Positions 32,601 through 40,848 of a DNA stretch of 46,274 nt are shown here, in pieces. The DNA is taken from positions 1-46,274 of the forward strand of contig NZ_JAKSYG010000183.1 of the NCBI RefSeq assembly GCF_022829725.1, in the 5' to 3' direction. Source of the stretch: Methylobacterium sp. E-005 (lineage in GTDB: Bacteria > Pseudomonadota > Alphaproteobacteria > Rhizobiales > Beijerinckiaceae). The first letter of the stretch is position 1. Every line of letters begins with the position of its first letter. The position numbers and the translations under genes are program-made. The notes beneath the pieces were generated by a model. It saw nothing but the letters and a program-made list of their open reading frames with translations. It did no database searches and was not told the DNA's origin.

Positions 32601-33129
32601 ACCAGATCGGTCAGAATGCCGTGCGTGAAAAGGTAATAAATCGACGGCGCATTTAAATACGACTCGATAGCGCGGCGCTTCCGCATCGCAAACGAAACAG
32701 GGGCTGGTGCTCCGCGGATGATGGCCCGGGTCGCTACAAGCCGCAGCGGACCCAAGCGCGTACGTCCTGCTGTCCAGATCCGGTCCCAGGACACGCGAGG
32801 GGGCGCAAACCCGAACCGGTTGCGCCGACTCTCAACGCCAGATTCGCGGGGGCGCGATTTTACGGAATGTATGATGCGAAATTGTCGCACCGCGAAAGCC
32901 AGTTACGGCGTTGTCGCTTCGACTTGAAGAGATAACGCAGCTGCCAATTGTTTGCTGGTATTCGCAAAGCGGCGAGCAGCCTCAAGAGCAGGAAACGGCA
33001 TAACCTAAGATTTAAATCTGGCACATGTTTCTGTTGCCCGCCGCCACGGAGTCTGAAAATCTGAGCTGGCCGGCACGCCCATGACGATGTGCGTGCCGGA
33101 TGTTCGCGTATTTCGGGGGCTGATCCGCT
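32601..33129. other. AT-richer regulatory spacer before the AraC regulator
   Basis: No convincing gene is seen. A plus-strand frame at 32718-32927 is basic and motif-free. A perfect 12-bp palindrome, AGATTTAAATCT, lies at 33008-33019, about 110 nt before the regulator start, and a related TTTAAATA occurs near 32652. Confidence 0.5.
33008..33019. promoter_or_regulatory. Perfect palindrome upstream of AraC regulator
   Basis: AGATTTAAATCT is its own reverse complement. It lies in a low-GC stretch between two genes, about 110 nt upstream of the regulator start, and could be an operator. The binding protein is unknown. Confidence 0.35.
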
Positions 33130-34086
33130 GTGAGCGCCGAGAGTACGGTTCCGGTTTTTTTCGGGACGACTGACTCCGTGGAGGAAAAGCGGGCTTTCGA
33201 TTACTGGCGCCACACGGTCATGCCGACCGTCGACTTGGAGCGACTCGATCTCGACAGACCGTTTTCGGCCAGCCGCATGGTCGCGCAATCGAAGTTTGGT
33301 GGTATCTTTCACACGGTCAGCCGGCCCTATAGCCTCGAACGTACGCCACATCATGTCCGCCGGGATGGCCGCGACGAGGTCGGTGTCATGCTGGTGCTCA
33401 AGGGCCGCGGCTACGTCGAGAACGGCCGCAACGGGACCCTCCTCAGTATCGGTGACCTCGCCTTTCAAACGTGGGGCCAACAGGGTTCCGGCGGCGGGCT
33501 GACCGATTTCGAGGAAATCCGCCTCACGATACCCCGCGCGACATTCCAATCGAAAATCGGCGACGTTCATGAGTTCGCCGGGAGCAGGATCCCAGCAGGC
33601 CCGCTGAACGAGCTCTTCTTTGCCTACGTGACGACCTTCGCGGCGTCGGTGCATACCATGTCGCAAGCCGAGACCGGGATCGCGATCGAGAGCGCGCTCC
33701 ATCTGCTGCGCGGTATCGTGCAGGGGCATACGCCACCTGCCGAGGAAGAACTTTCAGCTAGTGCGTTACGCTCGCTGGCACTCGCGCGGATCGAGCATTG
33801 TCTGCACGACCCGGAATTTCGAGCGACGACCCTGGCGGCGGATCTCTGCGTCTCCCGCAGCCGCCTTTATGCGGCGTTTGCCGGAAGCAACGGGATTGCG
33901 GCGGTGATCCGCGACGCGCGCCTCGATCGGGCGCACGACCGGATTCTGCGTTTGCGGAGATCGGGGTGCAAGGTCGCATCGATCATGGCCGGTTGCGGAT
34001 TCACCGACCCCGCCGCCTTCAGCCGTGCATTCCGCCAGCGTTTCGGTCTCTCGCCGCGGGATCTTGTCAATCACGGCGAGGCCTGA
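33130..34086 (+). CDS. AraC-family transcriptional regulator
   Basis: This 318-residue protein starts at GTG. The N-terminal 190 residues form an effector-binding cupin-like domain (VMLVLKGRGYVENGRNGTLLSIGDLAFQ). The C-terminal AraC DNA-binding pair of HTHs includes LAADLCVSRSRLYAAFAGSNG and VASIMAGCGFTDPAAFSRAFRQRFGLSPRDL. It stands alone, convergent with the glycosyltransferase gene; its target is not evident from the neighbours. Confidence 0.9.
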   Translation: MSAESTVPVFFGTTDSVEEKRAFDYWRHTVMPTVDLERLDLDRPFSASRMVAQSKFGGIFHTVSRPYSLERTPHHVRRDGRDEVGVMLVLKGRGYVENGRNGTLLSIGDLAFQTWGQQGSGGGLTDFEEIRLTIPRATFQSKIGDVHEFAGSRIPAGPLNELFFAYVTTFAASVHTMSQAETGIAIESALHLLRGIVQGHTPPAEEELSASALRSLALARIEHCLHDPEFRATTLAADLCVSRSRLYAAFAGSNGIAAVIRDARLDRAHDRILRLRRSGCKVASIMAGCGFTDPAAFSRAFRQRFGLSPRDLVNHGEA

Positions 34087-34092
34087 CTCCGT

Positions 34093-35262
34093 TTACGGGT
34101 TTCTGCTGTCAGCGTCGATGAAGGCGCGCTGCTGCAGCGGGGCCAAGCGTCTCCTCAACCCGTGGGACAGGGCCAGGTAGATTCGGATCGCCGCTACACC
34201 GATCCGCGCGATGACGATCTCACGCGGCAACTGGCGCGGACCGATCGGGCGGTAGGCGAGGCGGGGGCTCGCCCGCTCGGCTTCCGCGACAGCCTGACCG
34301 AGCGGCAGGGCTGCGATCCGGCCAGCTTCAACAGGGCCGATCCCGAGTTTTCGCGCCCAGGCGCGATCCCGTGCGAGCGTACCCTGGCCGTGTTGTCGAC
34401 GAAACCGGCGGCGCCATACGTAGCGGCGTACCGCCCGCAGGAAGGACTCCATGCGGGCGTCGCACAGCGCGTCCGGCTCCTCGCAGCGGGCCCGGATCGT
34501 ATCGGCGACGCCGCCCGGCGCGCGTCCGGCGAGACGGGCCGAGATCGTGACGCACACGTCGGGCGCGTGACGGACCCGCAGGCCGTGCTCGATCAGGCGC
34601 GCGATGAAGGCACCGTCCTCGCCCAACGGGATCTCGGGCATGCCCCCGACCGCGTGGTAGGCGGCCCGTGTCACCGCGAGCGTCGCGCCGATCGCCGTCC
34701 GGTGGCACGGCCATGGATCGTGCGGGTCGGGATCAATCCGCGCCTCAGCCTCGGTGATGAGCGCATCATACCGATCTTCCAGCCGGCCGCGGGCGGGCAG
34801 GGATGGCGGCAGGAGCGCCGCCTCGGCCGCGTCGAGTTCCACCCGGCCGGCGACCGCGTCGGCTCCCGCGCCGATGGCCTCCTGATTGCGCGCGACCCAG
34901 TCGGGCGGCACCCGGCTGTCAGCATCGGTGGACAGGATAAATCCGGCATCGCGGCCGTCCCCCAGCCAAGCGGCGGCGGCATCCATGGCCCGGCGCCGAG
35001 CCCAGCCGGCATGAGCACCCACGTAAGATTCGGTCAGCACCCGGACCGGAATCGACAGGGTCGGCACCAGCGCGGTCACGATCTCGTTCGTTCGATCCGT
35101 GCAATTGTTCAGGAACAGCACCAGCCCAAGATATCCCGGGGCGAGGCCCGATTGAGCGTCGATGGCCCGGAGGCAGGCGGCGATGCGGTCTTCCTCGTTA
35201 CGCACCGGCACCGCGATGACCGCTTGTGGGCCAAACGCGGTTGGGACTTGCACGCACGTCAC
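34093..35262 (-). CDS. Family 2 glycosyltransferase
   Basis: This 389-residue protein has a GT-A nucleotide-sugar domain: AVIAVPVRNEEDRIAACLRAID, LVLFLNNCTDRTNEI, FILSTDADSRVPPDW (DxD) and PLGEDGAFIARLIEHG. The C-terminal 130 residues are basic and helical, possibly membrane-associated. The first codon is probably GTG (no better ATG is nearby), so the start is uncertain. It sits upstream of the AraC gene on the opposite strand. The acceptor is unknown; a surface glycan is the usual guess. Confidence 0.85.
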   Translation of the reverse strand: MTCVQVPTAFGPQAVIAVPVRNEEDRIAACLRAIDAQSGLAPGYLGLVLFLNNCTDRTNEIVTALVPTLSIPVRVLTESYVGAHAGWARRRAMDAAAAWLGDGRDAGFILSTDADSRVPPDWVARNQEAIGAGADAVAGRVELDAAEAALLPPSLPARGRLEDRYDALITEAEARIDPDPHDPWPCHRTAIGATLAVTRAAYHAVGGMPEIPLGEDGAFIARLIEHGLRVRHAPDVCVTISARLAGRAPGGVADTIRARCEEPDALCDARMESFLRAVRRYVWRRRFRRQHGQGTLARDRAWARKLGIGPVEAGRIAALPLGQAVAEAERASPRLAYRPIGPRQLPREIVIARIGVAAIRIYLALSHGLRRRLAPLQQRAFIDADSRNP

Positions 35263-35417
35263 CGATCGTCTCCGTCGGGCTCATTCGAGCCGGTTGGGGT
35301 CTTCGGTGCTATGCAGGACGTCAGGTGAACGAATGCGGAAGCGCGTCCGGCCGGCGTCGGGATCCGATCCGAACGCTCCGTCCGACGGGGTCGCGCCCGG
35401 TAACCGGGCGTGCCGCT

Positions 35418-35816
35418 TCAGAGGGTCTTCTCGACCAAGCCCTCGATCCATTCCGGCTGGGTCTCACCCACCGAACGTCCGACCTCCACCGTGCCTTTGT
35501 AGGCGATCAGCGTGCTCTGCAACCGCACATTCAGCCGCTTGAGCAGAGGCTTCTGACTGTCGAAGTCGACGTCGAAGACCTGAAGATCTCTGAAGCGCGG
35601 CTGCTCCGCGAGCTTGGCGAGGATCGGCTTCTGCGTCTTGCAGATCGGGCACCAGGGCGCGCTGACCTCGATCAGGATCGGCTTGCCACTTTTCTGCGCG
35701 GCCTCGAAGGCGGGTTCGGAGAACGGCATGCTCTCGCCCGCGGCGGCTGGTCCTGCCAGGATCGCACTGATTGCGGCAAGACGGGCCAGCGCGATGATGG
35801 TGCGGCGGGTCTTCAT
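35418..35816 (-). CDS. Exported thioredoxin-family protein
   Basis: This 132-residue protein has a signal peptide (TRRTIIALARLAAISAILAGPAAAG) and then a thioredoxin-like fold with the redox motif WCPIC (about residue 55). At the place where thioredoxins have a cis-proline before the last strands, it reads LQSTLIAYKG, with Ser instead of Pro. I recall this variant in Rhizobiales relatives; it could change redox behaviour. The start at 35816 puts the signal first; the longer reading adds MNLAVREGRA. Confidence 0.82.
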   Translation of the reverse strand: MKTRRTIIALARLAAISAILAGPAAAGESMPFSEPAFEAAQKSGKPILIEVSAPWCPICKTQKPILAKLAEQPRFRDLQVFDVDFDSQKPLLKRLNVRLQSTLIAYKGTVEVGRSVGETQPEWIEGLVEKTL

Positions 35817-35938
35817 CGCGCGTCCCTCCCGGACTGCCAAATTCAACCCGGCTTATTGGCGAACACCAGGCTTTCCTGGATGTGGAATTGCGCAGGTCCG
35901 TTATGCCGGCAACTCATTGACGAGCTTTGCTGATCACA

Positions 35939-36232
35939 TCATCGGGATGGCGCGGCGCGGTCGTCCGCCACCAGGGCGTCGATGTCGGCCGGGCCGACGG
36001 CTTCCATCGGGCATCGGATGCGCAGGGCTCGGGTCGGCAAGCCGGCGCGCATCACCAGGACGACCGTCTCCATATCGGGGCAGCCCGGATCGGCGCAGGC
36101 GATCTCGTTGACCGCGAGGCTATCGGCATCGCCGAGTTGGAGTGCGGTGATCAGGTCCCGCTTCAGTTGCGCCGCGATGGCGGCGCGCTCCGCGGAACGG
36201 ACACGCCAAGCCTTGAGGCTGACGAAAGCCAT
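35939..36232 (-). CDS. Conserved hypothetical protein
   Basis: This 97-residue protein carries the repeated family-type segment VNEIACADPGCPDMETVVLVMRAG (about residues 41-64) with two cysteines six residues apart, and a helical N terminus. I recognise the CxDPGCPD motif as conserved in Rhizobiales proteins but know no function; cysteine-based chemistry or metal binding is possible. It is divergent from the TetR gene. Confidence 0.65.
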   Translation of the reverse strand: MAFVSLKAWRVRSAERAAIAAQLKRDLITALQLGDADSLAVNEIACADPGCPDMETVVLVMRAGLPTRALRIRCPMEAVGPADIDALVADDRAAPSR

Positions 36233-36459
36233 GTGCGCTGCGCGTCCTCAGGTGGGCCCGAAATCGGGCGCGCAGGAAGCGTGGAGTACGTACAAACAGC
36301 GGTCAAGTGCGGCGGCCGGGCCATCGCCTGCAACAAACGCTGCACTCGGTGGTAGTGCTTGGCGGCGCCTCGCGAAATCGATCCGGTCCGGCGGTCTTCG
36401 ACTCGACAGCACCGCGGACCGTCTGTGAGGTAACACGCGCGCGCAGAGGATGTGGTAAC

Positions 36460-37158
36460 GTGCGACCCTGGCGGGACGGACCGAACGACCGGCGGAATTA
36501 CCATCACGGCAATTTGAAGGAGGCGCTGATCGAGGCGGCGCGCCGCTTCATCGCCGAGCGCGGGATCGGCGGATTTACCCTGGTGGACGCCGCGCGCCTC
36601 GTGGGCGTGACACCGGCTGCCCTGTACCGGCATTTCCGCGGCCGCGAGGCCCTGCTCGAGGAACTGGCCGGGCGGGGCTTCGCCGAACTGGCCGCCCGTC
36701 TGGCGCGGGCGCTGACTTCGCGTGGCACCCCCTTGGAACGGTTCACCCGCATGGGTGAGACCTACCTCGCGTTCGCCGAGGAGGAGCCGGCCTACTACGC
36801 CGCGATCTTCGAGACGCGTGGTCTGCCGGTCTCCGCCGAGCACGACGAGGCCCCCGGCGTTCAGACCGTCGCGGCGCGGCCGAGCCCCTTTGATCTGCTG
36901 GTCGAAGCTCTTCAGGCGACGTTCGCGGATGGGTTCGGTGGCGTCGCGCCCCGCTTCATCGCCCTGGAGGTCTGGGCCCTCGCCCATGGTCTCGCGACGC
37001 TTTCGGCCGCCGGGCACCTGCCGCGCGGTCCGGGCTTTCCCGACAAGTACGAGCTGTTGCGGGCGGGCGTCCTGGCCCTCGTCCATGGGGCAGCACATGG
37101 GGCAGCACATGGGGCCGCGCATGGGGCAACCTACGGGACCGGCCCGGGGCGGTCTTGA
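36460..37158 (+). CDS. TetR-family regulator with (HGAA)n tail
   Basis: This 232-residue protein starts at GTG 36460, preceded by AGAGGA; the longer frame upstream is shadow-like. The N-terminal HTH (IAERGIGGFTLVDAARLVGVTPAALYRHFRGREALLEELA) is typical TetR. The middle resembles the TetR_C_33/WHG-type ligand domain (SPFDLLVEALQATFADGFGGVAPRF; LEVWALAHGLATLSA). The C terminus ends in a short HGAA repeat, encoded by 12-bp tandem repeats at 37083-37130. The regulated gene is not obvious; it lies just before the DUF2852 gene. Confidence 0.88.
   Translation: MRPWRDGPNDRRNYHHGNLKEALIEAARRFIAERGIGGFTLVDAARLVGVTPAALYRHFRGREALLEELAGRGFAELAARLARALTSRGTPLERFTRMGETYLAFAEEEPAYYAAIFETRGLPVSAEHDEAPGVQTVAARPSPFDLLVEALQATFADGFGGVAPRFIALEVWALAHGLATLSAAGHLPRGPGFPDKYELLRAGVLALVHGAAHGAAHGAAHGATYGTGPGRS
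37083..37130 (+). repeat. 12-bp tandem repeat in the TetR gene
   Basis: Four near-copies of a CATGGGGC(A/C)(G/A)C(A/G)-type 12-mer encode HGAA, HGAA, HGAA and HGAT. Slippage could lengthen or shorten the tail in steps of four residues. Confidence 0.7.
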
Positions 37159-37215
37159 AAGCCGCCTCAGGCGCCCGCATGTTAACCGCGTTCACATGAA
37201 CAGCGGAGCTTTGCC

Positions 37216-37680
37216 GTGACCTCTCAAACTTCCTCTCCCTGGGCGACGGGCAGGCTCTGCCGGTCCGGCCCATTTCCGCGCCGCTCCCTCGAGATCGGTG
37301 CCATCGTGGTCGGCTTCATCTACTGGTGGCCGGTCGGCCTCGGCTTGCTGGCTTGGAAGCTTACCGGCTACCCGGCCTTCGCCGAGATGCGCGACGCAGC
37401 CCAGCGGACCTTCTCGGACGCAGGGGTTGCGCGTCCGGCATCTCGCTTCGCCCGTGCCTTCGAGGCGGCGAGCCGTCCCACGGGAACCGGCAACGCAGCC
37501 TTCGATGCTTACCGCCGGGCCGAACTCGACCGCTTGGAGGCCCAGCGGCGTGCTTTGGAAGAGGAAGGCCGCGCCTTCGCGTCGTTCCTCGATGAGCTGA
37601 AGCAGGCCAAGGACCGCGAGCAGTTCGACGCCTTCATGGCGAAGCGCCGGGCCAATGGCGGCGAGGGCTATACCGCCTGA
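37216..37680 (+). CDS. DUF2852 membrane protein
   Basis: This 154-residue protein starts at GTG. One hydrophobic segment lies near residues 26-48 (LEIGAIVVGFIYWWPVGLGLLAW). A charged helical region and a long C-terminal helix follow (FDAYRRAELDRLEAQRRALEEEGRAFASFLDEL). This matches the DUF2852 family seen in alphaproteobacteria; its role is unknown. It follows the TetR gene by 57 nt, so the two may be cotranscribed. Confidence 0.8.
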   Translation: MTSQTSSPWATGRLCRSGPFPRRSLEIGAIVVGFIYWWPVGLGLLAWKLTGYPAFAEMRDAAQRTFSDAGVARPASRFARAFEAASRPTGTGNAAFDAYRRAELDRLEAQRRALEEEGRAFASFLDELKQAKDREQFDAFMAKRRANGGEGYTA

Positions 37681-37773
37681 CGCCACCACCTCCGCCAGAC
37701 CGGCACAGAGTGGGGCGGATCCGCCCCTCCCCACCAGCCGCCGGGCTCATGACGGGCCGGGCGGCCGCGTCGA

Positions 37774-39465
37774 TCAGACTGCCCGGATGCCGGTCAGGAA
37801 GCGCCCAACCTCGATGGTGAGGTGCTCGGACTGGCGCGACAAGTCGGAGGCCGCGCCCAGAACTTGGGTCGCGGCCCGCCCGGTCTCCTCTGCGGCTTCG
37901 GCGACGCCTACGATGTTGCCGGTCACCTCACCGGTTCCCTGCGCCGCCTGCCCGACGTTGCGGACGATCTCCTGTGTCGCGGCCCCCTGCTGCTCCACCG
38001 CCGCCGCGATCGATGTCGCGACCCCGTTGATCTCGCGGATCCGCGCCGTGATTGAGCCGATCGCACTCACGGCCTGACCGGTCACGCCCTGGACCCGGCC
38101 GATCTGGCTGGCGATGTCGTCGGTGGCTTTGGCGGTCTGCTCGGCCAGCGCCTTCACTTCGCTGGCCACCACGGCGAAGCCGCGGCCCGCGGCGCCGGCC
38201 CGGGCAGCTTCGATGGTTGCGTTCAGCGCGAGAAGGTTGGTCTGGCCGGCGATCGATGTGATCAGCTGAACCACATCGCCGATCCGCCCCACTGCGGTGC
38301 TCAGTTCCTGCACGAGCGCGCCGGTTTGATCGGCCTCGCCGACCGCCGTCTGGGCGAGTTCAGCCGAACCTTGGACCTGACGTCCGATCTCCCGGACGGA
38401 GGAGCCCAGCTCCTCGGCGGCGGCCGCCACGGTGTTGACGTTGGTGCCGGCTTCCTCGGCGGCGGCGGCGACCGCGGTGGACTGGGCGGAGGTGTGTCCG
38501 GCCATGGCCGACATGGACCCGGCGGTGGCCTGCAATTCCGCAGCTGAGGCCGATACCTGCCCGACGATGCCGCCGATAGCCCGTTCGAAGCTGTCGGCCA
38601 TCTCATGCATGCCGGCCTTGCGTTGCTCCTCTGCCGCCAAACGGGCGCGGGCGGCCTCGGCTTCCAGCGCGCGGGTCCGCAGCAAGTTCTCCTTGAACAC
38701 CTGAACGGCAGCCGCCATCGCGCCGATCTCGTCGCGGCGTCCGATATGCGGCACCGCGACGTTGGTCTCACCAGTCGCGAGCGTCGACATCGAGGCGGTC
38801 ATGCGCTGGATCGGCTGCGAGATGTGGTGGAAACCGAACATGGCTGCGCCCAGGGCCGATGCGACGGCGAGTCCGATCCCGACCAGGGCCGTGACGGATG
38901 CCGAGTTCGCACCCGCCATCGCGTCGTTCGCATCGTGCGAGGCAACCTCCTCGTCATGCGCGACGAGGCGTGTGAGCGTCTTCCGGGCATCGTCATAGAG
39001 GGCGACACTCTCGGGTTTGACCAGCAGCGCCATCGCCTCTTGCGACCGGCCGGCCTCCATGAGCCGACGCGCGTCGCCATCCACCTGCTCGAACTTGGTC
39101 CAGGATGCCGCGAAGGCATCGGAGAATGTTCGCTCCTCGGGCGTGGCGATGAATGCCTCGTAGTCTTTGCGCGCCTCTAGCAGCCGCGCGTGTGTCGCCG
39201 CAAGGTTGGCTTCGTTTTGAATCCGTTTCTCCGGCGTGTCCGACAACAGAATCAGCCGGTATTGCTTGATACGAACTTCGGAAACCGCCACTTCGATCGT
39301 GCTGATCTTCTCGACGGAGGGCAGCCAATTGGTCGCCAGGGCCGTCGTCGATTTGCGGATCGCCGCCGCATCACGAAGCGACAGGCCCCCTTGTCCTGCC
39401 GAGATCAGCGCCAGCAGGCTGAAAAGGATCGTCAACGTTGCTTTGAGCGATAGGTTCAGTTTCAT
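37774..39465 (-). CDS. Methyl-accepting chemotaxis protein
   Basis: This 563-residue receptor has a TM near residues 7-25, an extracytoplasmic four-helix-bundle-like domain (about 30-190), a second TM (about 192-215), HAMP, and a signalling domain with [34 protein letters not shown]. The final residues ([15 protein letters not shown]) match the end of the receptor at 307, which suggests the same subfamily. Its ATG at 39465 is followed by the TM. A long AT-rich region lies upstream. Confidence 0.94.
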   Translation of the reverse strand: MKLNLSLKATLTILFSLLALISAGQGGLSLRDAAAIRKSTTALATNWLPSVEKISTIEVAVSEVRIKQYRLILLSDTPEKRIQNEANLAATHARLLEARKDYEAFIATPEERTFSDAFAASWTKFEQVDGDARRLMEAGRSQEAMALLVKPESVALYDDARKTLTRLVAHDEEVASHDANDAMAGANSASVTALVGIGLAVASALGAAMFGFHHISQPIQRMTASMSTLATGETNVAVPHIGRRDEIGAMAAAVQVFKENLLRTRALEAEAARARLAAEEQRKAGMHEMADSFERAIGGIVGQVSASAAELQATAGSMSAMAGHTSAQSTAVAAAAEEAGTNVNTVAAAAEELGSSVREIGRQVQGSAELAQTAVGEADQTGALVQELSTAVGRIGDVVQLITSIAGQTNLLALNATIEAARAGAAGRGFAVVASEVKALAEQTAKATDDIASQIGRVQGVTGQAVSAIGSITARIREINGVATSIAAAVEQQGAATQEIVRNVGQAAQGTGEVTGNIVGVAEAAEETGRAATQVLGAASDLSRQSEHLTIEVGRFLTGIRAV

Positions 39466-40162
39466 GGCGCGTTCTGGTTTGTCTGCCGTAGGAAAGCTGA
39501 GAAAAGCTAGACAATGCGGTTCGCTCAGTTAGTCCGAAAAACACCGGCAGCAAGCCGAGGCAACGAGTGCTGCGTGATTTTACTATCTCGATAGAAAGCC
39601 ATTATACATAGCTTGGAGCGAAAGATTTTTTGATTTTGCTCATGATTTTATGAGATCATAGGAATATGCGTCGAACAAACAAGTTCACAGGCACCGATTA
39701 CATATCGCAAGACAGCATGTAAAATTTTGCGTCTCGGATATCAAATTGTTATAAAAGCGAACACACGTTTTAATGACTTACATTATGTGGCCCAAAGCTG
39801 ATCAATGCGGATGATAATTGACGACGGGTCGTGCAATATTGACAGCAGCCGGAAGTAGCTTGAGCAGACGGCGCATGGTCCGCTCGTCCGGTGTCCGCAT
39901 TGCGCGGGCCATCGTACCGGGCAGAGGGTTGCAGGCTGACACCGGTCTGAAGAGACCGTCGGTTCCCGCGATGATGACGTGATGCGGCCCGGTAGGTGCG
40001 GCACGGCGGATCCCGACTATGAGGCCGGGGCTCGCGCATTATGCAGGGGCCGGGCTCGAAGCCCGCGTTGCGACCCACTCGCTTGTTCTCGATAAGCATC
40101 CCCTTCGGTGGATACCGCTCTAGGTCCTCCGGTTATCGAGAACGGAAGCGGAGGGGAGGGCC
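39466..40162. other. Long gene-free, partly AT-rich region
   Basis: No supported gene is seen; a minus frame at 39770-40099 lacks motifs. The part at about 39565-39790 is strongly AT-rich for this genome and probably holds the receptor promoter, possibly with foreign DNA. The right 150 nt contains the upp leader, ending in GGAGGGGAGGG before the start codon. A sequence near 40048-40070 has a tRNA-like T-arm look but no acceptor or anticodon structure. Confidence 0.5.
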
Positions 40163-40798
40163 ATGCCGATGGGTCGGATTACCGTCGTCGATCACCCACT
40201 CGTGCAGCATAAGCTCACTTACCTGCGCGACAAGAACCGCTCGACCAAAGGGTTTCGACAGATCCTGAACGAGATCGGCATGCTACTCGCCTATGAGGTG
40301 ACCCGGGATCTGCCGCTGGAATCGGTGACCATTGAGACTCCGCTGCAGCCGATGGAAGGGCGGCAGATCCAGGGCAAGAAGCTCGTCCTCGCGCCGATTT
40401 TGCGCGCGGGCGTCGGCTTTCTCGACGGGATGTTGTCCCTCGTCCCCTCGGCACGTGTCGCCCATGTCGGATTGTACCGCGATCCCGAAACGCTGGAGGC
40501 CGTGGAATACTACTTCAAAGCACCGTCGGATCTGGCCGACCGGACCGTGCTCGTCCTCGATCCGATGCTGGCCACGGCCAACTCGGCGATTGCGGCCCTT
40601 GACCTGTTGAAGGCGCGGGGAGCGTCCGACCTCCGCTTCGTCTGCCTTCTCGCGGCCCCGGAGGGGCTGGCCAAGTTCCAGGTGGCACATCCCGAGGTGC
40701 CGATCTGGACGGCGGCGATCGACAGTCATCTGAACGACCACGGCTATATCGTCCCGGGCCTTGGCGACGCCGGCGACCGAATGTACGGCACGCGGTAG
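40163..40798 (+). CDS. upp: Uracil phosphoribosyltransferase
   Basis: This 211-residue salvage enzyme makes UMP from uracil and PRPP. The fold and motifs are present: [44 protein letters not shown] at the N terminus, [13 protein letters not shown], and the uracil-binding [13 protein letters not shown] at the C terminus. The PRPP loop reads [14 protein letters not shown], where the usual third position is Gly (ATGN or ATGG), so one Gly is Ala. The start may be six bases later. It is convergent with the kinase gene. Confidence 0.93.
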   Translation: MPMGRITVVDHPLVQHKLTYLRDKNRSTKGFRQILNEIGMLLAYEVTRDLPLESVTIETPLQPMEGRQIQGKKLVLAPILRAGVGFLDGMLSLVPSARVAHVGLYRDPETLEAVEYYFKAPSDLADRTVLVLDPMLATANSAIAALDLLKARGASDLRFVCLLAAPEGLAKFQVAHPEVPIWTAAIDSHLNDHGYIVPGLGDAGDRMYGTR

Positions 40799-40810
40799 CG
40801 TCCCCTTGCG

Positions 40811-40845
40811 CGTCCGCCCTGAAGCGGATCCGGCTGCGGCGGACG
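40811..40845. terminator. Bidirectional terminator-like stem, upp/kinase
   Basis: CGTCCGCC (40811-40818) pairs perfectly with GGCGGACG (40838-40845). It lies in the 50-nt gap between the two convergent stop codons. No clear T-run is present on either side. Confidence 0.45.
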
Positions 40846-40848
40846 GCG

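Noticed and set aside
40030..40090. tRNA-like T-arm (GGGCTCGAAGCCC)
   Set aside because: No acceptor stem, D-arm or anticodon arm can be built around it.
39770..40099. Minus-strand frame in the receptor-upp spacer
   Set aside because: It has low-complexity composition, no motif and no conserved-looking start.
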